24,766 nt of DNA, from NCBI GenBank assembly GCA_934359255.1, contig CAKRLG010000028.1:1-24766 (forward strand), written 5' to 3'. Source of the stretch: an uncultured Ruminococcus sp. GTDB lineage: Bacteria > Bacillota > Clostridia > Lachnospirales > Lachnospiraceae. Shown one piece after another: positions 1-6,823 of this stretch; the first letter of the stretch is position 1; every line of letters starts with the position of its first letter. Under the pieces are notes generated by a model. The model made no database searches. It was not told the DNA's origin and worked only from the letters and a program-made list of their open reading frames with translations. A program made the position numbers and the translations under genes.

Positions 1-18
1 AGAGGAATGTAGAAAACC

Positions 19-39
19 ACGCCGCTGATGAAGCGGCGT
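19..39. terminator. GC-rich hairpin, probable terminator
   Basis: ACGCCGCT (19-26) pairs perfectly with AGCGGCGT (32-39) around a five-base loop. It lies about 65 bases past the end of the minus-strand small ORF; on that strand the stem is followed by GGTTTTCT, on the plus strand by TTCGTTTATTC. The T-runs are short, so the direction is not settled. It may end the HNH operon. Confidence 0.5.
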
Positions 40-104
40 TCGTTTATTCACAGGCGTATGGTTTGACGTTTACGATTTACATGATAATAATACGGTTCAA
101 ATTC

Positions 105-290
105 TTATGCGAACTGTAAGATTATGCGTTCATTTAAATTTGCTAATATTACTGCTAACTTTGCTTCTGTTTTATATGTCTAAAAATCTCTTCTTATTCT
201 TTTGTTTAATAAACCTAAATCCTCTGCATACTCCTCTGAAAGGTTCTCTAATCTTTCTAATTCATGTAGCATACTAAAACTATTATTCAT
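105..290 (-). pseudogene. Small ORF downstream of the HNH gene, split by an in-frame TAG
   Basis: An ATG at 290 follows an AGGAGA ribosome binding site (about 303-308) that overlaps the end of the HNH gene; only 6 bases separate the two. The reading frame runs 36 codons (charged, helical: ELERLENLSEEYAEDLGLL), meets TAG at 182-180, then continues in the same frame for 24 more coding-like codons (KTEAKLAVILANLNERI) to TAA at 107-105. Either this is a real 36-residue protein, or a 61-residue protein broken by one substitution (for example AAG to TAG), or a read-through product. The family is not recognised. Tight coupling to the HNH gene suggests a partner role, but that is inference. Confidence 0.5.
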
Positions 291-296
291 AATTTT

Positions 297-1163
297 CTAC
301 TTTCTCCTATTTCTAATTTTTTCAATATTATCATTTGAATGCTTTGCAATCTTAGAATCATTCATACATTTATCTACCCCCAGCATAAATGAAGCCCCAT
401 CTTCCTCATCCGATATATTACAAGGCCATGCAAGCGGACGTAAATGTTTTGTTCCTGGGAAATAACAGCTACTGCAATCAACAGGTATTTCAACTGTTTC
501 GTCTATATCATTACTACATACACTGAACAAATCAAATAATCCACATCTTTCTTCATCATCAGCAATTATATATGCTGCTGGGAACGAATTCATTATGCTA
601 ATTAGTCCTTTTGGAAATTTATATTTATTATGACTTGGATAAACACATATGTCTCGCATTATAGCTATCGTAGAATATGGATAAATCCAATATAACAAGG
701 ACATTTTTTTCGGCGGAAGTTTCGTTTCATCAAGTACATACTCTCTTAATTCTTTATCTATTAAACATTCATTTTCATAAAAATTTTTTGCTGCTAACAT
801 ATGCCCACAAATTGCTCTACATAATCTATTAATTTTAATTGGTACCTTCACAACTGGTGGTAAAGCAATTGATGTTTGCATAATTATTGCTAATTGATTT
901 GCAAATTCCTCCAATACCTTATCGTAATTTGCTCCCAGCACCTTATTATTACATTCATCACACAATGATCTGAATTTAATTCCATTCTGATATTTTTTCG
1001 TATAACTTGATTCTTCCGGAATACCTTCCATCCAGGAATTAGTTTTTATTGCATAACGATTATTACAACATTTAGGCGGTACATGATCCCATGTTAATCT
1101 TTTAGATTTTCCACATATATTACATAAATCTATATCTTTCCTTTTTTCTTTTTTATAATGCAT
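297..1163 (-). CDS. HNH-type zinc-binding protein, putative endonuclease
   Basis: A 288-residue protein whose first 75 residues carry an HNH-like arrangement: C14-x2-C17, then WDHVPPK at 25-31 with the D26-H27 pair, then C68-x2-C71 followed by two Asn. In the HNH/ββα-metal superfamily such Cys pairs hold a structural zinc and the DH pair supplies catalytic residues; nuclease activity here is inferred, not shown. The rest (80-288) has no motif I recognise and is Cys-rich. No signal peptide or membrane segment is visible. The start is supported by a GGGGAGAG site just upstream and an extended -10 promoter at 1188-1196. It is AT-richer than the genes further right and sits beside a broken uvrB, which fits horizontal acquisition. 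Related genes are often in phage or defence islands, but a defence role is speculation. Confidence 0.6.
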   Translation of the reverse strand: MHYKKEKRKDIDLCNICGKSKRLTWDHVPPKCCNNRYAIKTNSWMEGIPEESSYTKKYQNGIKFRSLCDECNNKVLGANYDKVLEEFANQLAIIMQTSIALPPVVKVPIKINRLCRAICGHMLAAKNFYENECLIDKELREYVLDETKLPPKKMSLLYWIYPYSTIAIMRDICVYPSHNKYKFPKGLISIMNSFPAAYIIADDEERCGLFDLFSVCSNDIDETVEIPVDCSSCYFPGTKHLRPLAWPCNISDEEDGASFMLGVDKCMNDSKIAKHSNDNIEKIRNRRK

Positions 1164-1187
1164 AAATCTCTCCCCTTTTCCACATCA

Positions 1188-1196
1188 ATTATACCA
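1188..1196 (-). promoter_or_regulatory. Extended -10 promoter of the HNH gene
   Basis: Read on the minus strand this is TGGTATAAT, a TG-N-TATAAT extended -10. It predicts a start of transcription near 1181, about 18 bases before the HNH start codon. No good -35 box is visible. Confidence 0.5.
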
Positions 1197-1382
1197 GCAC
1201 TTCAACCTCTATACTCCAATTTTTTCAGATTCTATAATCCAAAAAAAGGGCAATGAAAAGTCACAAAACCTCTTCATCCACCCGCTTTTCACCTATACTC
1301 TCACCACTACCACTTCCACAACATCTGGATGTTCAACCACCCACATACCACAAAATACTACCTGTTTTTCGACCTCCGTCTA

Positions 1383-1655
1383 CTAGGAGACAAAATATTC
1401 CACTGCGTTATTCGGGAAAAACTCCTTAAACTCTCCGTATAACTGCGCCGCAAGCGTTTTGTTATGTGCAATAATCAACGTTGGTTTGTTTAATTGCTGA
1501 ATGACATTTGCCATCGTAAATGTTTTACCCGAACCGGTGACACCCAGCAACGTCTGGCACTGGTTCCCTTCTTTAAACCCTTCGACCAGTTCTTTAATCG
1601 CTTCAGGCTGGTCACCGGTTGGTTTGTATTCGGATACTAATTCAAAATGATCCAT
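1383..1655 (-). pseudogene. uvrB: UvrB N-terminal fragment (90 codons only)
   Basis: The 90 residues match the start of excinuclease ABC subunit B closely: GDQPEAI at 14-20, Walker A GVTGSGKT at 38-45, and the [13 protein letters not shown] block. UvrB is normally about 650-670 residues and loads onto damaged DNA with UvrA before UvrC cuts. Here the frame ends in TAG TAG exactly after EYFVS, where the family continues with a YYDYY run. No further UvrB sequence follows in the 220 bases before the HNH gene. The ribosome binding site (AGGAGAAATC before ATG) is intact, so a short product could be made, but it lacks the helicase motifs and UvrC/UvrA-interacting parts and should be non-functional. 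It is either the residue of a disruption or deletion, or a partial duplicate left by an integration event. Confidence 0.85.
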
Positions 1656-1823
1656 ATGATTTCTCCTGATCCGCTCTGGCTGGCGGTGATATTTTAGAAA
1701 TAGTAGTTAATTAATTCTTAGTATGTTACTTGTCCAGTATATCATTCAGGAAAAAAAAAGTACAGAGGAAAGTCGAATGTTTGTTCTGCATTTGTGATAA
1801 AATTCAACTTGAATTTTACCACA

Positions 1824-1853
1824 TTGACAGCCCCTCCCCTCCCGATATATACT
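1824..1853 (+). promoter_or_regulatory. blaI promoter
   Basis: TTGACA (1824-1829), an 18-base spacer and TATACT (1848-1853) form a near-consensus sigma-A promoter, with transcription expected to start near 1860, inside or just before the BlaI-type operator. Confidence 0.7.
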
Positions 1854-1860
1854 ATTTCTA

Positions 1861-1872
1861 TTACATCTGTAA
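1861..1872. promoter_or_regulatory. BlaI-type operator at the blaI promoter
   Basis: TTACATCTGTAA has perfect 5-base arms (TTACA/TGTAA). It matches the core of known BlaI/MecI operators (TACA-N2-TGTA) and sits at the predicted transcription start, where a bound BlaI dimer would block the polymerase. This implies autoregulation of blaI-blaR1. Confidence 0.75.
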
Positions 1873-1890
1873 GATTTGGAGGAACACCAT

Positions 1891-2259
1891 ATGAGCAATC
1901 TGCCACAAATTTCAGAAGCTGAATTTGAAGTTATGAAAATCGTCTGGAAATACGCACCGATTAGTACCAATGAAATTACGGAAAAATTAACCCGAACTTC
2001 CAGCTGGAGTCCTAAAACCATTCAGACATTGATTAAGCGTCTCGTCTCTAAAAAGGCACTAACCTATGAAAAGCAGGGGCGAGTTTTTGTCTATACTCCA
2101 TTGGTCAGGGAAGATGAATATATCCGGAAAGAAAGTAACTCTTTTTTGGAACGATATTATAATGGTAATATCACTTCCATGCTTGCTTCTTATCTCGAAG
2201 ATGATAAATTATCTGAAGAAGACATTGCATCTTTACAGGATCTTCTTTCCAATCATTAG
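1891..2259 (+). CDS. blaI: BlaI/MecI-family repressor
   Basis: A 122-residue BlaI/MecI-family winged-helix repressor, the usual length. The opening ISEAEFEVMKIVW and the WSPKTIQTLIKRLVSK recognition region are typical, and a C-terminal helical part (about 75-122) gives dimerisation. In the family the dimer holds TACA/TGTA operators until the BlaR1 protease pathway triggers its cleavage; the linker SNSFLERYY is about where BlaI is cut. The start is the ATG at 1891, 8 bases after GGAGG (1878-1882); the upstream in-frame TTG at 1876 overlaps that site and is rejected. BlaR1 follows 18 bases downstream. Likely targets are its own promoter and that of the facing lipoprotein gene. Confidence 0.92.
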   Translation: MSNLPQISEAEFEVMKIVWKYAPISTNEITEKLTRTSSWSPKTIQTLIKRLVSKKALTYEKQGRVFVYTPLVREDEYIRKESNSFLERYYNGNITSMLASYLEDDKLSEEDIASLQDLLSNH

Positions 2260-2277
2260 CTGTGGGAGGAGTATATT

Positions 2278-4077
2278 TTGACATCTTTTAATTTTCGGTT
2301 TTTACTCTGTAATGCCATTATCTGCATTTTTTTAAGTGTTTTTCTGGGATTAAAAAAAATATTGCACAATCAGTTGTCCGCACGTATGCAATATGATCTT
2401 TCGATATTGTTTCTTGTCGTTCTGATCGTTCCTTTTTTACCGATAAGTTCTGCCCCGTCTTCTATTCCCTGGAACCGTTTACTGCCAGTCAATTCCGATA
2501 CCAATGGTGATATTCAAACGGCTTTTCTTTCCGGAAATGGTTATACTTTGAATAAAATAAATGATTTTGCTGTCTCTGTCAGCACCCGGATACCAGCTTT
2601 TATTCATACAGCGTTTGTATGTTTCTGGAGCATCGGTATTTTCCTGATGCTTTTTCTCCTCTGTCGCTCGGCAAAACAGGTAAAGGCTTTACATTATTCT
2701 GCCTTACCGCTTCAAAATGAAGCACTAAACACTCTTTATATCGAGTGTTTAAACGAAACGAATAGCAGACACACAATCCCGATTTACAGTACCGCATTTT
2801 TGAAATCTCCTGTTTTGGCTGGTTTCCTGCGTCCTCGTATTTATCTTCCTATTCATCTGATTTCAGATTTTAACGCCGGAACTGTAAGTGCAGCCGATAT
2901 TCGCTATATGATTCTGCATGAGCTGCAACACTACCGTCATAAAGATATTCTGGTGGGATATCTGATAAATACGGCAAATGCTTTCTACTGGTTCAATCCT
3001 CTGATCTGGTATTTTCTGAAAAAGATGCGGCAGGAACGGGAACTTGCCTGTGACAGTGCTGTATTGCAACTATTGAACGAAACAGAATATAAGGCTTATG
3101 GAAATACCCTGATCACCTTCGCCGAGACAATCTCTCGTTCTCCATTCTATCTGACTATGGGAATCAGTGGAAATGCAAAACAATTAAAAGGATGTATTTT
3201 AAATATTGTTTCTTTCCAAAAGCCTACTTTGACACAAAAAATCCGCGGCTATCTTATATGCCTCTGCGTCTCTGCTGTTGTCCTTGGATCCATTCCCATG
3301 CTTTCTGTTTATGCTTCCGATCAGGCAGGCTATCATTTTGACACAACAGGAAAAAATATTACGGAATTAAATCTTTCTCCTAGCTTCGGAAACTATACCG
3401 GAAGTTTTGTTTTATATGATCAGGCTGCTGATAACTGGAGTATTTACAATATGAAAAATGCTTCCACACGTATCTCGCCAAATTCGACTTATAAAATATA
3501 CGATGCTCTACTTGGTCTGGAATCTGGAATTATCACACCGGAACATTCTACTTTGCCATGGAATGGACAGTCTTATCCTTTTGCTTCCTGGGAAGCTGAT
3601 CAGGATCTAACCTCGGCTTTACAGAATTCTGTGAACTGGTATTTTCAGGCTATAGATACGCAGGCAGGTTTTTCATCTGTAAAAACATTTTTTCATACCA
3701 TAAATTATGGCAACCAGAATATCGGACCAAACTTAAATCTCTACTGGACAGATTCCTCTCTGAAGATTTCTCCCTTAGAACAAGTAGAATTGTTACAAAA
3801 TTTTTATCAAAATAATTTTCATTTTGATAAGGACAATATTCAGGCGGTAAAAAATGCCCTGCACCTTTCCACAACTTCGTCCGGTTCTCTCTACGGAAAG
3901 ACCGGGACCGGTCGTGTCGATGGGAACGATATCAATGGCTGGTTTGTCGGATATATTGAAACCGACTATACTACTTACTACTTCGCTGCCAATATTCAAG
4001 CCTCTTCTGGCGCAACCGGAAGTCAGGCTGCCGAAATAACAGAAGCTGTACTTTCTGATCTTGGTATTTGGAAATAA
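2278..4077 (+). CDS. blaR1: BlaR1/MecR1-type beta-lactam sensor and signalling protease
   Basis: A 599-residue membrane receptor. The N-terminal part has several membrane segments (about 5-25, 40-57, 108-130, 324-343) around an M56 metalloprotease: HELQH at 214-218 and E255 in ELACD as third zinc ligand. The extracellular C-terminal part (about 350-599) is a class D beta-lactamase-like sensor with STYK at 403-406 (acylated Ser403), SVN at 451-453, YGN at 477-479 and KTGT at 541-544; every motif needed for beta-lactam acylation is present. In the family, acylation outside activates the protease inside and BlaI is lost. The start is TTG at 2278 behind GGGAGGAG (2264-2271), 18 bases after blaI. 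No beta-lactamase gene is next to it; the facing lipoprotein takes that position. Confidence 0.93.
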   Translation: MTSFNFRFLLCNAIICIFLSVFLGLKKILHNQLSARMQYDLSILFLVVLIVPFLPISSAPSSIPWNRLLPVNSDTNGDIQTAFLSGNGYTLNKINDFAVSVSTRIPAFIHTAFVCFWSIGIFLMLFLLCRSAKQVKALHYSALPLQNEALNTLYIECLNETNSRHTIPIYSTAFLKSPVLAGFLRPRIYLPIHLISDFNAGTVSAADIRYMILHELQHYRHKDILVGYLINTANAFYWFNPLIWYFLKKMRQERELACDSAVLQLLNETEYKAYGNTLITFAETISRSPFYLTMGISGNAKQLKGCILNIVSFQKPTLTQKIRGYLICLCVSAVVLGSIPMLSVYASDQAGYHFDTTGKNITELNLSPSFGNYTGSFVLYDQAADNWSIYNMKNASTRISPNSTYKIYDALLGLESGIITPEHSTLPWNGQSYPFASWEADQDLTSALQNSVNWYFQAIDTQAGFSSVKTFFHTINYGNQNIGPNLNLYWTDSSLKISPLEQVELLQNFYQNNFHFDKDNIQAVKNALHLSTTSSGSLYGKTGTGRVDGNDINGWFVGYIETDYTTYYFAANIQASSGATGSQAAEITEAVLSDLGIWK

Positions 4078-4101
4078 ATAGAAAAAGGTTGCCGGTCACT
4101 C

Positions 4102-5373
4102 CTACAAATTCAAATTGTTTAACCGGTACTGATACCCTGGTATATGATCCATACCATCATCTAAAATCTTATTTCCAAGATACTGAACTGACCCATCTTC
4201 CTGCATTTTTATCGTGAGTTCGTGTGTAATGACCGCATCATTACACACGACAGAATCACATACTGCATGAATGGTCAACACAATGGTTCCATCTTCCTTA
4301 TGCCTGACTTCTTTTACTTCCGGTAAAGACAATCCAAAATGTGTCGGTGCATAATTACCACATCCCAGCCGTTCCCAGAGATACGCATCGCTTTGTTCAT
4401 CATAGACGGCCCAGACTTTCAGATCTTCTTTTGTAACGGGAAGATATGTTGTAATTACAGTTTCAAACTCTTCTGCCGGAATTTCCACAATATTTTCTTC
4501 GGCTGTAAATTCTTCTCCGTATTTCATTTGATAAAAATATTCAAAAAGCCCGTTGTAATCCAGCCCCTGCATATCATCTGTATCCCAGTTCGAACACAGC
4601 AGATTGTTTCCCTGATAGCCAAATACACCCACATATTTTTCTGTGTATTCCCGACACTCATCACTCAAAGGTCTTATCCTAATAATGCAGCTTCCATCGA
4701 CAAGTTCCGTCACTTCCGGTGGCTCAGGTACGCATAATCGATAACAGAAATTCCCGTTTTCTGTATACGACCATCCTTTTATTTTGGACAGCGACAGCCC
4801 CGTAAGCACAGGCTCTGTCTCCTCACTCCAGATCATTTTTGCCGACAGTACATACATTTCTTTTCCGTCATAACTGTATTCCTGTCTGGTAATTCCACCA
4901 TCTGTATTTACTTTATATAAAATTATATTCCCCTTTTCTTTTTGCTCTGCGGACTTTAAAAATCGTTCCATCTTCTGATAGTTCTCCATAACAGAATAAT
5001 GATCGGAACCAATTACCGGATCCCCAGTTTGTCTGATAACCGCTTTCATCCGATCCATCATTTGTCTGACTGCATTCTGGTCTGCTTCCTGAATTCCATG
5101 AAATTCAGAATAAATCTCCCGAATAGTATTCATTATCTTTTCACAGTCGTTCACCACTTCTTTTTTCTTTTCTTCATCGACTGGAAGATCATATTGTTTT
5201 TCCTGATTTTCCATTACAGTGCTTTTCTGACTCTTCTCGGTTTGTACCTCTCTGTTTTCTAACAGTTTTACACTTTTGCAGGAAGTCAGAATCATCCCTG
5301 CTAACACTGTCAGGCTTAAGATCTTACAAATGTAAGATTTTTGGATATTCTGTTGCTTTTGCTTTCTTTTCAT
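4102..5373 (-). CDS. BlaI-controlled lipoprotein of unknown function
   Basis: A 423-residue predicted lipoprotein: basic N-terminus, hydrophobic stretch about 18-29, and lipobox LTSC with Cys32 as lipidated residue. A Gln/Lys/Glu-rich linker (about 35-75) follows, then a helical region (75-145) and a largely beta-strand remainder with several Cys. No beta-lactamase, PBP or transglycosylase motif (no SxxK, no KTG) is visible; I do not recognise the family with confidence, though it may be one of the clostridial DUF families found near BlaR1. The start has GAAAGGGG upstream. It converges on blaR1 with 24 bases between stops. Its promoter is covered by a BlaI-type operator and a second lies at codons 12-18, so it should be induced with blaIR by beta-lactams. 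A surface role in beta-lactam response is inference. Confidence 0.8.
   Translation of the reverse strand: MKRKQKQQNIQKSYICKILSLTVLAGMILTSCKSVKLLENREVQTEKSQKSTVMENQEKQYDLPVDEEKKKEVVNDCEKIMNTIREIYSEFHGIQEADQNAVRQMMDRMKAVIRQTGDPVIGSDHYSVMENYQKMERFLKSAEQKEKGNIILYKVNTDGGITRQEYSYDGKEMYVLSAKMIWSEETEPVLTGLSLSKIKGWSYTENGNFCYRLCVPEPPEVTELVDGSCIIRIRPLSDECREYTEKYVGVFGYQGNNLLCSNWDTDDMQGLDYNGLFEYFYQMKYGEEFTAEENIVEIPAEEFETVITTYLPVTKEDLKVWAVYDEQSDAYLWERLGCGNYAPTHFGLSLPEVKEVRHKEDGTIVLTIHAVCDSVVCNDAVITHELTIKMQEDGSVQYLGNKILDDGMDHIPGYQYRLNNLNL
5321..5338. promoter_or_regulatory. BlaI-type operator inside the lipoprotein signal-peptide codons
   Basis: ATCTTACA (5321-5328) and TGTAAGAT (5331-5338) form a perfect 8+8 inverted repeat around AA, containing the TTACA-N2-TGTAA core. 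It falls 36-53 bases inside the coding sequence, encoding the residues just before the hydrophobic segment. A second operator here would allow roadblock or cooperative repression with the promoter copy about 85 bases away. Confidence 0.75.
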
Positions 5374-5404
5374 TGATACCCCTTTCGTTTTATGATTTTG
5401 TTTC

Positions 5405-5432
5405 TTTAAATCTTACACTTGTAATATTTAAA
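5405..5432. promoter_or_regulatory. BlaI-type operator over the lipoprotein promoter
   Basis: Arms 5405-5417 and 5420-5432 (13 bases each, 12 matching) flank a CT centre and include TTACA-CT-TGTAA. The operator fills the promoter spacer and overlaps the -10 box, the expected position for steric repression. Confidence 0.8.
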
Positions 5433-5438
5433 AGTCAA
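5410..5438 (-). promoter_or_regulatory. Promoter of the lipoprotein gene
   Basis: On the minus strand: TTGACT (5438-5433), 17-base spacer, TAAGAT (5415-5410). The predicted transcript begins near 5403, giving a leader of about 30 bases with the GAAAGGGG ribosome binding site. Confidence 0.7.
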
Positions 5439-5497
5439 GTCTGGTTTTCCCATATTTTCTGTCTTAGATAGTAGTATTCCAGATAATACTCTGGCAT
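5435..5497 (-). pseudogene. 20-codon tail ORF in the 3' flank of the group II intron remnant
   Basis: Directly beyond the intron 3' end the minus strand reads ATG CCA GAG and continues for 20 codons (MPEYYLEYYYLRQ...) to TGA, which overlaps the lipoprotein -35 box. It may be the leftover C-terminal end of a gene interrupted by the intron (3' exon). It could also be chance; no family is recognised. Confidence 0.25.
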
Positions 5498-5610
5498 GAA
5501 TCGAGTAGGAGGGGAATTTAAATAAATTCCCCGACCTCTCACACCACCGTGCGTACCGTTCGGTACACGGCGATTCAACCAACTTAACAAGTAACACATC
5601 TTTTGGTGTA
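5498..5610 (-). mobile_element. Group II intron 3' end (domains V-VI), remnant
   Basis: On the minus strand 5572-5539 reads as a group II domain V: CGCCGTGTACC, tetraloop GAAC, GGTACGCACGGTG, followed by the conserved GTGTGAGAGG joining segment. Domain VI follows with GGGGAATTT pairing AAATTCCCC and a candidate branch-point A in the segment TCCTACTCGA near 5500. No reverse transcriptase ORF or 5' domains remain upstream: at about 5617 the sequence passes into another repeat. This is a truncated intron that cannot splice or move on its own. Confidence 0.7.
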
Positions 5611-5616
5611 GTAATC

Positions 5617-5781
5617 TAGAGCGTGTCTGAAAAAGGCTTTTCGTGAGTTGCGAGTCCCAGTTTGTGGGAGATTTTATCCGAATGAGGGCGGCGTAGCGGG
5701 CTACGGCAACCGAATGAGGGTAAAATATGCCGCAAAGTGGGGCTTGCAGATTGCGGAAATGATTTTTCAGACATGCTCTAG
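5617..5781. mobile_element. MITE-like element with imperfect terminal inverted repeats
   Basis: The ends CTAGAGCGTGTCTGAAAAA (from 5617/5618) and TTTTTCAGACATGCTCTAG (to 5781) are inverted repeats with one mismatch. The inside is also palindromic: the TCCCAGTTTGTGGGAGATTTTA segment's mirror appears as TAAAATATGCCGCAAAGTGGGG, CCGAATGAGGG occurs twice (about 5679 and 5711), and the centre GCGTAGC/GCTACGGC forms a hairpin. About 164 bases with no plausible coding content. This fits a non-autonomous palindromic element; the mobilising transposase is unknown. Confidence 0.6.
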
Positions 5782-5807
5782 CATTGAGACTAAACCATAT
5801 AGGGCTA

Positions 5808-5834
5808 GAGCGTGTCTGAAAAATCATTTCTGAG
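5808..5834. repeat. Clipped second end of the MITE-like element
   Basis: The 26-27 bases beginning CTAGAGCGTGTCTGAAAAAT are the reverse complement of the right end of the 5617-5781 element (one mismatch over 26). The copy breaks off into the IS3-like remnant at about 5835. With 5756-5781 it also makes a long inverted repeat around a 26-base loop. Confidence 0.6.
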
Positions 5835-5836
5835 CG

Positions 5837-5935
5837 TACTGTTGGGCAGTACATGAAACAAATGGGCATTAAGGCTCAGTGGGCAAAGCCGTGGACAATC
5901 ACCACAAGAGACTCCGATTTCAGTAGCAATAATAT
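5837..5935 (+). pseudogene. IS3-family transposase (OrfB) fragment
   Basis: The plus frame starting near 5837 translates to a stretch including QYMKQMGIKAQWAKPWT followed by ITTRDSDFSS, which resembles the C-terminal region of IS3/IS150-type OrfB (usual form MGIKAQY.KP.T.T..SDFS). Only about 32 codons survive, with no start, no DDE residues and no downstream tail. A dead scrap of an insertion sequence. Confidence 0.55.
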
Positions 5936-5952
5936 ACTTTTACATAAAATTA

Positions 5953-5979
5953 TCCCTCAGGGCTTCATACCCTGAGGGA
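5953..5979 (-). terminator. Terminator of the MNT/HEPN operon
   Basis: TCCCTCAGGG (5953-5962) and CCCTGAGGGA (5970-5979) form a perfect 10-base stem with a 7-base loop, 15 bases past the HEPN stop codon. On the minus strand TAATTTTATG follows. Confidence 0.75.
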
Positions 5980-5993
5980 CATCCTCATTCATT

Positions 5994-6425
5994 TTAATTT
6001 TCCTTTTGTTTTTCAAGCTGTTTCAGACAATATTTTTCTGCCAGAATTATAAATTCATCTGCAACTGAAATCTGCCGTTCTGATTCTTCTTTACTTGCAA
6101 TATAAAAATCATCATAATCGCTGGCATGGCGAATCTCTTCTGCCTGTCCGATTTTCCTTCCCATTTCTCTTGGAAACACTAATGTTTTCACATAATCCTT
6201 ATTGAAGTTTGCCACAGCATCCTTATGCCTTTTATATGCTTTACCGTTTACAGCATGTACTGCATTAATTGCATGAAAAATAGAATAATATGCCCTGTTA
6301 TTGGCTCCTTTATAATCTTCAATAGAAAATAATGCTCTTGCTGATTTCAGATCATTTCGGGCTGTTTCCAGACGATATAACACCAGATCCCGTCTAGTAC
6401 CGATTTCCTGATTATGCTGCTCCAT
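5994..6425 (-). CDS. HEPN-domain protein (toxin-like partner of MNT)
   Basis: A 143-residue all-helical HEPN protein. The core NNRAYYSIFHAINAV has R44 and H51 (R-x6-H), and a second conserved block is RHASDYDDFY (99-108). HEPN proteins paired with MNT nucleotidyltransferases are ribonuclease-type toxins or nucleotide-binding partners. This one belongs to the YYSIFHA (COG1895-like) branch and lacks the exact RX4HXY motif of HepT toxins, so RNase activity is uncertain. It overlaps the upstream MNT gene by 14 bases, which implies translational coupling, and is followed by a strong hairpin. Chromosomal copies like this can be toxin-antitoxin modules; being next to mobile debris agrees with that. 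Confidence 0.8.
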   Translation of the reverse strand: MEQHNQEIGTRRDLVLYRLETARNDLKSARALFSIEDYKGANNRAYYSIFHAINAVHAVNGKAYKRHKDAVANFNKDYVKTLVFPREMGRKIGQAEEIRHASDYDDFYIASKEESERQISVADEFIILAEKYCLKQLEKQKEN

Positions 6426-6753
6426 ACAAAACTACCCCTTCTTTATGAATATTGGAATAAAATGGATAGTTCACAATCCACTTGTTAAAATGTGCTTCAC
6501 TTTTTGCAATAGGCTTAATATCCGTGTCATGATCCATATTAAAGTCATAGGTCATGTACGAGAGCTGTTGTGCATATGCCTTTAATTCCAGATCTGACAT
6601 ATCCACCAGAATCATAATGTCCACATCAGAATCCGGACGAAAGTCACCCCTTGCATAAGAACCATAAAGGATTATCTGGCGTATATGGGAACCATAGATT
6701 TTCTTGACCGCTTCCACATACTGTTTAATTAAATCCTGCATAATCTTTGGCAT
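6412..6753 (-). CDS. MNT-type minimal nucleotidyltransferase (antitoxin-like)
   Basis: A 113-residue minimal nucleotidyltransferase of the MNT family. The signature GSYARGDFRPDSDVD spans 31-45: GSY/ARG of the first motif, Asp43 and Asp45 as metal ligands; a third acidic residue is D78 in TDIKP. In studied pairs (MntA/HepT) the MNT enzyme adds AMP to the HEPN toxin and silences it; all catalytic residues needed for that are here. The ATG at 6753 has GAGGTG upstream. Gene order antitoxin then toxin, 14-base overlap, dedicated promoter at 6824-6852. Confidence 0.85.
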   Translation of the reverse strand: MPKIMQDLIKQYVEAVKKIYGSHIRQIILYGSYARGDFRPDSDVDIMILVDMSDLELKAYAQQLSYMTYDFNMDHDTDIKPIAKSEAHFNKWIVNYPFYSNIHKEGVVLYGAA

Positions 6754-6823
6754 ACATCATCACCTCATTTTCTGCTGATAATACTATAAGTTTCTCGCTT
6801 CACAAATCTTTCTTCTTGATTTT

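Noticed and set aside
202..465. Plus-strand ORF of 87 codons
   Set aside because: It is antisense to the HNH gene end and the small ORF, with no ribosome binding site and low-complexity composition.
1164..1382. Remainder of uvrB in a shifted frame
   Set aside because: None of the minus frames in this gap gives UvrB-like residues after the TAG TAG, so it is not a simple frameshift.
1876..1890. Upstream TTG start for blaI
   Set aside because: The TTG overlaps the GGAGG ribosome binding site that serves the ATG at 1891.
5435..5869. 144-codon minus ORF across the mobile debris
   Set aside because: It runs through intron domain V, MITE and IS remnants; only its last 20 codons are of possible interest.
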